Positions 1 through 7,524 of a stretch of 64,000 bases of DNA are shown here, piece after piece. The stretch's first letter is position 1. Every line of letters begins with the position of its first letter. Below the pieces are notes generated by a model, which did no database searches, was not told the origin of the DNA, and saw only the letters and a program-made list of their open reading frames with translations. The DNA lies in NCBI GenBank assembly GCA_943369665.1, contig CALRNX020000002.1, positions 1 through 64,000 of the forward strand, written 5' to 3'. The translations under genes and the position numbers were made by a program. Source of the stretch: UKL13-3 sp943369665 (lineage in GTDB: Bacteria; Bacteroidota; Bacteroidia; UKL13-3).

Positions 1-764
1 TTGTTTGAACTATTGTAACCGATAATATCCCAATAGCTTTTTGCTGCATTGGTACTGGTATTAACAACTGTTGTCGCTGCATTGATCCAGATTGTATCTG
101 CATCATTATAAGAATAACTTGCAATCGGTGGAACTGTTACCGGTGGGGCAAGTGAAACCAAATCAATACCCATTCTGTATGTAACATTTTGTATAGTAGT
201 AGCTGCCCCTGATGAACTTGGAAAAGCAAACTGCAATGTATGTCCTGCCAATCCTGCTCCATCTTGAGAAGCTAATAAATACCAATTAGCTGTTGGGGTT
301 CTTGCAGTAAAAGTAATATCAACTAAAAGAGGCTGAGTAGGGTTGTATGAAACAGGGGATGGTAATGAAATAGAAAACCAAGTTCCTGCAACCAATGAAG
401 GAATTGTATAAGAAGGGCTATTAATTGCTGTAACAACTGATGGAGAAGTTATCCAAGGCCCTGAAAAAGAAGTATTGGGAACGTTTCCTACTTTGAGTAC
501 AAAGTTAGTATAAGTAACGCTAGCAGGAGGAGTTATTCCACCGTATGGGTTGAAATATATTTTACTAATAGCTTGTCCGGTCGGAGCACCTGTAAAAGCA
601 TTAGCAGGAATGATAAGTTGGGTTCGAATATCCTGCTGGTATGCTAAGGGAACTGAGTTCCCATCTACATAACCATTGCCAAATGAATAAGCGGGAGTTT
701 GTGCGGCTATATAACTAGTCGTAAAAAAACTCAGGATAATTAATAGTAGTAGTGTTCTTTTCAT
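1..764 (-). CDS. Secreted protein of unknown function, N-terminal part (runs off the left edge)
   Basis: An open frame on the minus strand starts with ATG at 764 and stays open to base 1, giving at least 254 codons with the C-terminus missing. The N-terminus is a clear Sec signal peptide: MKR, a Leu/Ile-rich core, then SYIAAQ with likely cleavage near the Gln. The rest is rich in Thr, Ser, Pro, Asn and aromatic residues and looks like beta-sandwich material. The visible end (about residues 210-254: PPIASYSYN, DTIWINAATTVVNTS, SYWDI) resembles the start of a PKD-like domain, as found in Bacteroidota surface proteins exported by type IX secretion. A sorting domain would lie beyond the edge, so this export route is inference. 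I do not recognise a family. Confidence 0.75.
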   Translation of the reverse strand, partial: MKRTLLLLIILSFFTTSYIAAQTPAYSFGNGYVDGNSVPLAYQQDIRTQLIIPANAFTGAPTGQAISKIYFNPYGGITPPASVTYTNFVLKVGNVPNTSFSGPWITSPSVVTAINSPSYTIPSLVAGTWFSISLPSPVSYNPTQPLLVDITFTARTPTANWYLLASQDGAGLAGHTLQFAFPSSSGAATTIQNVTYRMGIDLVSLAPPVTVPPIASYSYNDADTIWINAATTVVNTSTNAAKSYWDIIGYNSSN

Positions 765-1004
765 AATAGGATACTTAATCTTAATTTAATTACGGTTAAA
801 GGATATGAATGGTTGGTGTTACATCTAAACTTTGTATAACGATATTAAAGTAAATTAATCGATAAAAAAAACCACAGCTCGCATTACCAGCAAAACCACA
901 ACATCCTGGTTGTCATTAAATAATAATAACAGCTGTTAGGTTGTTACCAATCCTTTTTAAATGGTAAAAAGTAAACTATATAATGAACAAAGAAGATAGA
1001 AAGC

Positions 1005-2117
1005 TTATTGTTTGTAATCAGGGTTGGTTATTAATGTCGAATCTGTCATGGATTTTAGAAATGCAACCAGATCTGCTTTTTCGTTATCAGTTAGATGGAG
1101 GCCATCAGGGTGTTTGGTAATAAGAGGGTCAGCAGGGGCCACACGCATGGCTCCGCTATCGTAAAACTCAACCACCTCTTCTAGTGTTTGAAACCTGCCA
1201 TCATGCATATAAGGAGCTGTTAATACTAAATTCCTCAATGTCGGGGTTCTGAACTTACCATCATCTTCAGCATTATTGGTAATTCCTCCCAGCCCTCTAT
1301 CGGGGCTTGTATGCCCATTATGATGAAACAGAAAATCCGAACTAAATGCTCCTGAAAGATTGTGACAATGGAAACAGTCACCTTTTTCTTCCGAATTAAA
1401 AACCTCCAATCCTCTTTGTTCCTGATCACTTAAATAAGATGGATCTCCAATAATTCTAAAATAATCAAAGCGCGTATTACCGGAAACAATGATTCGTTCA
1501 TATTGAGCAATAGCCATCATCATCAATTTAGTAGTAATGGAATCTGTACCAAATGCCTTTTTAAACAATGCGGGGTATGTTGCACTTTGCTGTAATTTCT
1601 TGATCACATTAGCAAGTGTTTCATCCATTTCAATCGGATTTGTAATTGGGCCCAATACCTGATCTTCCAGTGTAGCAGCTGCTCCATCCCAAAAAAACCT
1701 GTGAGTGGTTTTAGTGTATTTTTCAGTCCATGCCACATTAAAAATAGGCATCGAATTTCTTGTACCAGCAACTCCGTTTACGCCTACACTATGCTGTAAC
1801 CCGTTATCTGTAAATCCAAAAAGTTGGTTGTGGCAACTTGCACATGATTGGGTTTGATCTTTCGATAAAATTTTATCATGAAATAATTTTCTACCCAAAT
1901 CAATTCCTTCAACGGTTAATGGATTATAAAGGGGAACCGGCATTTCGGGAAAACCCAAAGGTAATTTCACAAAATAAGGAGTTGGCGCAAATGGTTTTGT
2001 TGTATCAACAGGAACTTCAGGAGCAGGAGTTTCGGGAGTTACAACAGGTTCATCCTTTTGACAAGAACCTAGTCCAGCCAACCCTAAAAATAATATTATC
2101 CTTAAAACAGACTTCAT
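1005..2117 (-). CDS. Di-haem cytochrome c peroxidase / MbnH-like lipoprotein
   Basis: A 370-residue exported di-haem protein of the CcpA/MauG superfamily. The lipobox is LGSC with lipid Cys19, followed by a Pro/Thr-rich linker to about residue 50. Two c-type haem sites are visible: CASCH (Cys92, Cys95, His96) and CFHCH (Cys248, Cys251, His252). A TPTLRN..LTAPYMHDGRF stretch near residues 293-312 is typical of the C-terminal domain of this superfamily. Members either reduce hydrogen peroxide or, like MauG and MbnH, make oxidative changes in a partner protein. The upstream gene on the same strand encodes an MbnP-like protein, with 3 bases between its stop and this start, so the two are probably co-transcribed. 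That context favours an MbnH-like role over simple peroxide removal, but the choice is inference. Confidence 0.9.
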   Translation of the reverse strand: MKSVLRIILFLGLAGLGSCQKDEPVVTPETPAPEVPVDTTKPFAPTPYFVKLPLGFPEMPVPLYNPLTVEGIDLGRKLFHDKILSKDQTQSCASCHNQLFGFTDNGLQHSVGVNGVAGTRNSMPIFNVAWTEKYTKTTHRFFWDGAAATLEDQVLGPITNPIEMDETLANVIKKLQQSATYPALFKKAFGTDSITTKLMMMAIAQYERIIVSGNTRFDYFRIIGDPSYLSDQEQRGLEVFNSEEKGDCFHCHNLSGAFSSDFLFHHNGHTSPDRGLGGITNNAEDDGKFRTPTLRNLVLTAPYMHDGRFQTLEEVVEFYDSGAMRVAPADPLITKHPDGLHLTDNEKADLVAFLKSMTDSTLITNPDYKQ

Positions 2118-2120
2118 TAA

Positions 2121-2942
2121 CTAACGCAAATTTTTAAGTGTAAAAGCAGCAGATATATTCGGTCTTAATTTAACAATACCCGGAGATCCGGCATTATGAA
2201 TGTCTTTAGGGTCAACTTTTAAATCGTAACCATTAGGCGAATTAAAAAAAGTAGCCATATCCATTGACAGGTCAATCAACGCATTGGTGCCTGATTTCTT
2301 GTACGGCAATAAACTGTGTTGCGTGTTCATCAGATTGCTGGTACCTCCAATATCAAGCGAAAAACTTTCTTCAGTATAAGCAAATCTTCCCTTACAGCGA
2401 ACAAAAACATATCCGGTTGGCCATGTCCAAAACATCCCATTATTAGGATCCAAATCCCCTTCCTGCAAACCACTTGAATTCCTCACGCTATCAACCCCGA
2501 TATTATAGGACATAGCTGTATAAACTCCGGCAGGAATGCTATCAATTGAAAAAGTTGTTGGATTGGGTGGCAAAAAACTAATCAAATTGGCATTCCCAAG
2601 ATTTACTTTTTGACCCGACTTGGTGGTAAGTGTAATATCTGTGATATAATACGTTAATTCTGTGATCCGAATGGTATCGTTGGCATTCGTAACATAACTA
2701 ACAGGCGCCAATGCAAGCGCGGTATTGCCAAATGCATGACTCATATTCACTGTCAAGGTACCTAGCCCGGTAAAGGTCAATCCATCTTCAACTGTTCCCC
2801 CTCCATTGGTAGTGGAGGTTGTTGTGGTTGTATCATTATTATCGTCTGTATCCTTATTATCGTCTGTATCCTTACATGAATTCAGAGAAACAACTGCTAC
2901 CAAAATAGTAACAACTAAAGCAAACTTTTTTAATCTGAACAT
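2121..2942 (-). CDS. MbnP-like lipoprotein
   Basis: A 273-residue lipoprotein with lipobox LNSC (Cys23). It continues into a low-complexity linker of Asp, Asn and Thr, encoded in part by an 18-bp tandem repeat, and then into a globular domain from about residue 55. The pattern (NMSHAFGN, ITELTYYITDITL, SIPAGVY, YNIGVDS, FWTWPTGYVFVRCKGRF) matches my memory of the MbnP family, described beside methanobactin operons as a copper-binding partner of the di-haem enzyme MbnH. There the enzyme oxidises a Trp of MbnP to kynurenine. Several Trp are present here, including two in FWTWP, but which one might be modified cannot be told. The di-haem gene follows after 3 bases. No methanobactin genes are visible in the window. 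The family call is from motif memory, not a search. Confidence 0.75.
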   Translation of the reverse strand: MFRLKKFALVVTILVAVVSLNSCKDTDDNKDTDDNNDTTTTTSTTNGGGTVEDGLTFTGLGTLTVNMSHAFGNTALALAPVSYVTNANDTIRITELTYYITDITLTTKSGQKVNLGNANLISFLPPNPTTFSIDSIPAGVYTAMSYNIGVDSVRNSSGLQEGDLDPNNGMFWTWPTGYVFVRCKGRFAYTEESFSLDIGGTSNLMNTQHSLLPYKKSGTNALIDLSMDMATFFNSPNGYDLKVDPKDIHNAGSPGIVKLRPNISAAFTLKNLR

Positions 2943-2961
2943 ATCATTCTCTTTTGTTCAT

Positions 2962-2969
2962 CAAACATA
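2962..2969 (-). promoter_or_regulatory. Probable -7 promoter element for the MbnP-like gene
   Basis: On the minus strand the bases read TATGTTTG, a full match to the Bacteroidota -7 element TAnnTTTG. It lies about 20 bases before the ATG at 2942. No good TTG is present at the usual -33 distance, so this is a one-box match. Confidence 0.35.
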
Positions 2970-3007
2970 GCTAAATTGCGCCATATTTTTTTCTTAAATA
3001 AGTAAAT

Positions 3008-3499
3008 ATGGCAAGTTTTGATATTGTAAACAAAATTGATTTACAAAAAATTGACAACGCAATAAATGTAGCGATTAAGGAATTGGCAAACCGTTATGAC
3101 CTAAAGGATGAAGATTGCAATATTGAATTGGATAAAAAAGGAAAACAAGTAAAGCTTCAGGCCAAACAAGATATGGCGCTAACTAGCCTTATTGATATTA
3201 TTCTGAGCAAGTTTACCAAACAAGGGCTGGACCCTCGTATCCTGGATTTAAGCAAAGAGAGCCATCCAAGTGGTAAACACGTTTTGCAGGAACTGCCCAT
3301 CAAAGAAGGTCTGGACAAAGAGGTTGCAAAAAAAATTACCGGATTTATCAAAGATGCAAAGCTAAAAGTGCAGGCCAGCATCATGGATGATCAAATCCGC
3401 GTAACGAGTAAAAGTATAGACGAACTGCAGGCAACAATGGGCAAATTAAGAGGAGAAGATTTTGAAGTGCCTTTGCAATTTGACAATATGCGCAGTTAG
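3008..3499 (+). CDS. yajQ: YajQ family (UPF0234) nucleotide-binding protein
   Basis: A 163-residue cytosolic protein with the full YajQ pattern: it begins MASFDIVNKIDLQKIDNAIN, has KEL.NRYD near residue 25, and ends with GEDFEVPLQFDNMR. The length matches the family, which folds as two ferredoxin-like halves. Some members bind cyclic di-GMP and act as transcriptional co-regulators. Whether this one does cannot be seen from sequence. It is a single plus-strand gene between the divergent MbnP-like gene and a convergent protease gene whose stop lies 10 bases away. Confidence 0.93.
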   Translation: MASFDIVNKIDLQKIDNAINVAIKELANRYDLKDEDCNIELDKKGKQVKLQAKQDMALTSLIDIILSKFTKQGLDPRILDLSKESHPSGKHVLQELPIKEGLDKEVAKKITGFIKDAKLKVQASIMDDQIRVTSKSIDELQATMGKLRGEDFEVPLQFDNMRS

Positions 3500-3508
3500 C
3501 ATAGTTAT

Positions 3509-3934
3509 CTAATTCTTAGCAATCATCAGCATTTTCCCATAATCAATCACTGCCTCGTATTTCATCAGAAAATCACTTCCCAATACGCCATCTATTTCCG
3601 GAATATTTAACAGTCGGTAAGTTGTATTTACATGTGCTATAGGTAACACTGCAACTTCCATTTTTTTAATGAATAGTTTTCCTATTTGTAATCTCTTAAG
3701 ATTGGCCACTTGTGTTTCCATTTCCGAAACGCCCAACCCTACCGACTTACTCTCATTCGCTTTAATCTTACTTTCTTTAACGAAACGCAAAACTCTTTCG
3801 GCATCAAAAACAGTTTTGCTTGCACCTGTATCCAGTAATAACCTACATTTTTTTTCACCAACCTTTAACGTCACGAAGACATGGTAGTTCCGTTTCTCTA
3901 GTTCGATGATATCAAGTTTAATTTTGTATTTCAT
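3509..3934 (-). CDS. Retropepsin-like aspartic protease (clan AA)
   Basis: A 141-residue soluble protein with the retroviral-type aspartic protease active site, LLLDTGASKTVFD (Asp35-Thr36-Gly37-Ala38-Ser39). A second conserved block, IDGVLGSDFLMKYEAVIDY near residues 114-132, forms the C-terminal part of the same single-domain fold. Such enzymes act as homodimers, each chain giving one catalytic Asp. No signal peptide or membrane segment is present, so it should act in the cytosol. Its substrate is unknown. It lies upstream of nothing on its own strand except the mdh terminator region, and is convergent with yajQ. Confidence 0.85.
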   Translation of the reverse strand: MKYKIKLDIIELEKRNYHVFVTLKVGEKKCRLLLDTGASKTVFDAERVLRFVKESKIKANESKSVGLGVSEMETQVANLKRLQIGKLFIKKMEVAVLPIAHVNTTYRLLNIPEIDGVLGSDFLMKYEAVIDYGKMLMIAKN

Positions 3935-3984
3935 TTAGTTCAGGGATTATAGTTAACAGGTTAAAGCAGCAACATCTTATCAAT

Positions 3985-4016
3985 AAAAAAGACGTTCCAA
4001 ATGAATGAAACGTCTC
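3985..4016 (-). terminator. Intrinsic terminator of mdh
   Basis: Read on the minus strand, a 9-bp stem (AGACGTTTC with GGAACGTCT, one G-T pair) is followed by a run of six T. It sits about 30 bases beyond the mdh stop. Confidence 0.8.
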
Positions 4017-4043
4017 TTCAATTTTCTATCGCATTGTATTGTC

Positions 4044-4985
4044 TTACAATACTCCGATTTCAGCCAATACATTATTCATATTGCGAACCGCATCAGCGCT
4101 TTTATTAAATTCAGCTTGTTCATCGGCAGTTAATTTGTAATCAACAATTGACTCCCAACCGTTTTTTCCAACAACAACCGGAACACCCAAACAAATATCT
4201 TTTTGTCCGTATTCACCATCTAAACTCACGCAGCAAGGCATGATTCTTTTTTGATCACGAACGATGCTTTCTACTAAAAAAGCACTTGCAGCACCCGGTG
4301 CATACCAAGCCGAAGTTCCCAACAATTTGGTTAAAGTAGCGCCACCAACCATTGTTGCATCACTGATCTCCTTTAATTTATCAGCACTCAATGTGTTTGA
4401 AACAGGAATACCGTTTAAAGTAGCCAAACGTGTCAATGGGATCATTGTTGTATCTCCGTGTCCACCAATTACTGTACCTTGAATATCGGCTGTTGGTTGG
4501 TTTAAAGCCAATCCTAAATACCCTTTAAAACGAGCACTATCCAATAATCCTCCCATTCCAATAATTCTGTTTTTAGGAATTCCAGATGCTTTAAGAGCAA
4601 GGTAAGTCATTGTATCCATTGGGTTTGATACAACAACGATTATTGCGTTAGGAGAATGCTTCAATACATTTTCAGTAACCGTTTTTACAATATTTGCATT
4701 TGTACCAATAAGCTCTTCACGAGTCATACCGGGTTTACGTGGAATACCGGAAGTAATTACCACTACATCTGAATTAGCTGTTTTGCTGTAGTCATTTGTA
4801 GTTCCAATAACACGTGTTTTCATCCCCAACAACGAGGTAGTTTGATAAATATCCAATGCTTTACCTTCGGCAAAACCTTCTTTTACATCTAGCAAAACCA
4901 CTTCGTCTGCTAACTCGCGATACGCAATAACATCTGCTGTAGTTGCTCCTACTGCTCCTGCGCCAATTACTGATACTTTAGTCAT
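4044..4985 (-). CDS. mdh: Malate dehydrogenase
   Basis: A 313-residue NAD-dependent malate dehydrogenase of the LDH-like type, oxidising malate to oxaloacetate in the citric acid cycle. Visible sites are the Rossmann glycine motif GAGAVGA (residues 8-14), the coenzyme Asp33 of LLDV, the substrate-loop arginines in IPRKPGMTR (Arg83, Arg89), Arg152 in LLDSARF, and the catalytic His176 in GGHGDTT. Arg83 in the specificity loop supports malate rather than lactate as substrate. The length is normal. It is a single-gene unit with its own terminator, and the leader holds three TTTGATAAT-type repeats and a 14-bp palindrome. Confidence 0.97.
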   Translation of the reverse strand: MTKVSVIGAGAVGATTADVIAYRELADEVVLLDVKEGFAEGKALDIYQTTSLLGMKTRVIGTTNDYSKTANSDVVVITSGIPRKPGMTREELIGTNANIVKTVTENVLKHSPNAIIVVVSNPMDTMTYLALKASGIPKNRIIGMGGLLDSARFKGYLGLALNQPTADIQGTVIGGHGDTTMIPLTRLATLNGIPVSNTLSADKLKEISDATMVGGATLTKLLGTSAWYAPGAASAFLVESIVRDQKRIMPCCVSLDGEYGQKDICLGVPVVVGKNGWESIVDYKLTADEQAEFNKSADAVRNMNNVLAEIGVL

Positions 4986-4990
4986 GTTTA

Positions 4991-5037
4991 TTTGATAATT
5001 TGATAATGAGAATATTTGATAATGCTTTTCGAAAAGC
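4991..5037 (-). promoter_or_regulatory. Repeat and palindrome cluster upstream of mdh
   Basis: Three copies of TTTGATAAT (plus-strand reading) start at 4991, 4999 and 5015. They are followed by a perfect 14-bp palindrome, GCTTTTCGAAAAGC, at 5024-5037. All lie 6-52 bases upstream of the mdh start, where an operator could sit. The function is inferred from position only. Confidence 0.35.
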
Positions 5038-5094
5038 AGTGCGAAAATAAGAATGCATTTAACAATCGAAAATGATTTTTAAGCTATTTCCAAC

Positions 5095-5751
5095 TTAAAC
5101 AGCAATCTCTTTTACATCATCAGCAATAACAAGTCTTCCCAAGGTTTTTTCTTTGATATAATCTATGGTTACACCCGGTGCATATTCCAAAAGTTTAAAG
5201 CCTTCGGTAGTTATTTCAAAAACACCTAATTCAGTTACCACTTTTTTCACGCATTTTAAACCAGTAATCGGAAGTGAACATTTGCTCAGCAATTTACTTT
5301 CACCTGCCTTGTTCACATGCTGCATGGCCACAATAATGTTTTTTGCCGAAGCAACCAGATCCATTGCACCACCCATACCTTTTACCATTTTTCCCGGAAT
5401 TTTCCAGTTGGCAATATCACCGTTGTCGGCAACTTCCATTGCTCCTAAAATAGTCAGGTCAACCTTACCTGCGCGAATCATTCCAAAACTCATTGCTGAG
5501 TCAAAAAATGCCGAACCGGCAACTGTTGTTATGGTTTGTTTACCAGCGTTGATCAAATCTGCGTCTTCACTTCCTTCCTCTGGAAAGGGACCAATACCCA
5601 GCAACCCATTTTCGGATTGAAGAACAACATTTACTCCATCCGGAATATAATTTGCAACCAAGGTTGGAATACCTATTCCAAGATTTACATAAAATCCATC
5701 CTGTAACTCTTGTGCAATACGTTTTGCTATTTGATTTTTATCTAATGCCAT
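5095..5751 (-). CDS. scoB: Succinyl-CoA:3-ketoacid CoA-transferase subunit B
   Basis: A 218-residue beta subunit of a 3-oxoacid CoA-transferase, which moves CoA between succinyl-CoA and acetoacetate in ketone body or acetoacetate use. The catalytic glutamate lies in SENGLLG (Glu47), preceded by VNLGIGIPTLV. Further family blocks are GGAMDLV and KCSLPITG in the C-terminal half. The partner subunit gene ends 4 bases upstream, so the two form an operon. Related CoA-transferases for butyrate or acetate share this fold, so the exact substrate is inferred from overall resemblance. Confidence 0.93.
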   Translation of the reverse strand: MALDKNQIAKRIAQELQDGFYVNLGIGIPTLVANYIPDGVNVVLQSENGLLGIGPFPEEGSEDADLINAGKQTITTVAGSAFFDSAMSFGMIRAGKVDLTILGAMEVADNGDIANWKIPGKMVKGMGGAMDLVASAKNIIVAMQHVNKAGESKLLSKCSLPITGLKCVKKVVTELGVFEITTEGFKLLEYAPGVTIDYIKEKTLGRLVIADDVKEIAV

Positions 5752-5755
5752 CTTC

Positions 5756-6457
5756 TTATTTCTTTGGAGTTACTGTCTTTTGCTCAATACGTTTTAAATA
5801 ATCTTTCCCTTGGAAAATGCGGTGAACGTATATTCCCGGTAAATGGATATGATCAGGATCCAACTCTCCGGCCGGAACCAATTCTTCTACTTCAGCAATC
5901 GTAATTTTTCCGGCCATTCCCACCAATGGATTAAAGTTGCGAGACGTTTTACGGAAAATCAAATTACCTTGTGTATCACCCTTCCAAGCTTTGATAATTG
6001 AGAACTCGATATCAAAGGCATATTCCATTAAGTATTCTTTACCATTAAATACACGGGTTTCTTTTCCGTTGGCAACTTCAGTTCCAACACCGGCTGGTGT
6101 AAATATTGCCGGCATACCATAGCCTGCAGCAAGTAATCGTGTAGCCAAGGTTCCTTGTGGAATTAAATCCACTTCTAATTCACCTGATAATAATTGTCTC
6201 TCAAATTCAGCATTCTCTCCAACATAAGACGCGATCATCTTTTTAAGTTGGTGTTTGCGTAGCATCAATCCTATTCCAAAATCATCAACACCGGCATTGT
6301 TTGAAATACATGTAAGCTCTTTGATCCCTTTTTCTACAAGGGCTGTAATACAATTTTCAGGAATACCACACAGGCCAAATCCTCCTAATCCCAAAACAGC
6401 TCCACTCTGTATATCGGCTATTGCTGCTTTAGCATCTTTTACTACTTTATTTATCAT
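5756..6457 (-). CDS. scoA: Succinyl-CoA:3-ketoacid CoA-transferase subunit A
   Basis: A 233-residue alpha subunit, normal in length. The glycine-rich CoA-binding stretch LGLGGFGLCGIPE lies near residues 22-34. TCISNNAGVDDFGIG, SYVGEN and PQGTLATRLLAAG.GMPAIFTPAGVGT follow in the usual order. It pairs with the downstream subunit B gene after a 4-base gap. No promoter match of the TAnnTTTG type was found in the 127 bases upstream. Confidence 0.93.
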   Translation of the reverse strand: MINKVVKDAKAAIADIQSGAVLGLGGFGLCGIPENCITALVEKGIKELTCISNNAGVDDFGIGLMLRKHQLKKMIASYVGENAEFERQLLSGELEVDLIPQGTLATRLLAAGYGMPAIFTPAGVGTEVANGKETRVFNGKEYLMEYAFDIEFSIIKAWKGDTQGNLIFRKTSRNFNPLVGMAGKITIAEVEELVPAGELDPDHIHLPGIYVHRIFQGKDYLKRIEQKTVTPKK

Positions 6458-6584
6458 CTATGAATGTTAATTATGTTAATTGTGGAATGTGTTGATTATG
6501 AAAAACAGGCTCAATAGCTATCAAAATAACATCTAAATATTTAAAACGGTAAACAGAAAACTATTAACCGAAAATGGCTATCTG

Positions 6585-6863
6585 TTATTCTCCGATCGTT
6601 GCGCTTAAACCTTCGTCCAATAAAGCTTGGCACATAGCCATCAGGTCGGCCCTTTCTCCATGCTTTACATCACATTTCCCCTTAAAATGTACAAGGGTTG
6701 CACATTGTTCGGCCTGCAATTCATCGTGTTTGCATATGCGCACTAAACAATCAATTACATGATCAAATGTGTTTACATCATCATTGTATAAAATCAACGT
6801 GGCACCGCCAGTTACATTGTTTAATACATCTGCCAGTACTTCTTCAATTAATTGTTCACTCAT
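6585..6863 (-). CDS. clpS: ATP-dependent Clp protease adaptor ClpS
   Basis: A 92-residue adaptor that delivers N-degron proteins to ClpAP or ClpCP. The signature LYNDDVNTFDHV (Asn27, Asp28 lining the N-degron pocket) and a conserved His59 in TLVHFKGK are present. The N-terminal tail of about 20 residues is short, as usual. The start overlaps the end of plsY by four bases (ATGA), which points to translational coupling. The link to plsY is probably only co-transcription. Confidence 0.93.
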   Translation of the reverse strand: MSEQLIEEVLADVLNNVTGGATLILYNDDVNTFDHVIDCLVRICKHDELQAEQCATLVHFKGKCDVKHGERADLMAMCQALLDEGLSATIGE

Positions 6864-7513
6864 TGTTTTTGCGTTTCAATGGTTGGTTTGCTTTTTAAAC
6901 TAAACTTGCTTTCTGTACCTGCACGCAATCGACCAATATTCGCTCGATGTGTGTAAACTACTAAAATTGCAATTGCAACACAAAAATACAAAAATGTTGG
7001 TTGTTGCCATGCATAAATTAGTCCGACATAAACAGGGCTCAAAATTGCTGAAAGCATGGAACCCAGAGAGATATACTTGCTAATGCTTACAATTATGACA
7101 AATGTTATAAAGCAGGATAGCGCCAACCAACCACTCATTGCTGTTATTACCCCAACAAGTGTTGCAATTCCTTTGCCTCCTTTAAATCCCGCAAATACAG
7201 GGTAAACATGACCTATTACCGCAAATGCTCCTAATACCATTTTCATGTTTAATTCTTCGGTATCGCTCATTGCGGTATTGTCTAAATACACGAGACTTGC
7301 TGCAGCAAAGCCCTTGGCAAAATCGATAAAGAGTACAGAAAATCCGGCAGGCTTTCCAAGCGTGCGCAAGGTATTGGTTGCTCCTGCGTTGCCACTCCCG
7401 TGCTCACGGACATCAATGCCAAAAAATACTTTTCCAATCCACACTGCTGTAGGAATAGAACCCAGCAAATAAGCTCCTAAACATTGAAGAAGCGTCAAAA
7501 TTGTATGATTCAT
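6860..7513 (-). CDS. plsY: Acyl-phosphate:glycerol-3-phosphate acyltransferase PlsY
   Basis: A 217-residue inner-membrane enzyme that puts the first acyl chain on glycerol-3-phosphate, using acyl-phosphate. It begins with a hydrophobic segment containing LGAYLLGSIPTAVWIGK. The family loops EHGSGNAGATNTLRTLG (residues 38-53) and FAGFKGGKGIAT (108-118) bind the substrates. About five to six membrane segments are visible. It lies 11 bases beyond the stop of the giant secreted-protein gene and overlaps clpS, so all three could be one transcript. Confidence 0.95.
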   Translation of the reverse strand: MNHTILTLLQCLGAYLLGSIPTAVWIGKVFFGIDVREHGSGNAGATNTLRTLGKPAGFSVLFIDFAKGFAAASLVYLDNTAMSDTEELNMKMVLGAFAVIGHVYPVFAGFKGGKGIATLVGVITAMSGWLALSCFITFVIIVSISKYISLGSMLSAILSPVYVGLIYAWQQPTFLYFCVAIAILVVYTHRANIGRLRAGTESKFSLKSKPTIETQKQ

Positions 7514-7524
7514 ATTTAACTATT

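Noticed and set aside
5165..5620. A 151-codon plus-strand frame opposite scoB
   Set aside because: It lies wholly over a clear CoA-transferase gene, has no promoter or recognisable domain, and fits the usual shadow of a minus-strand gene.
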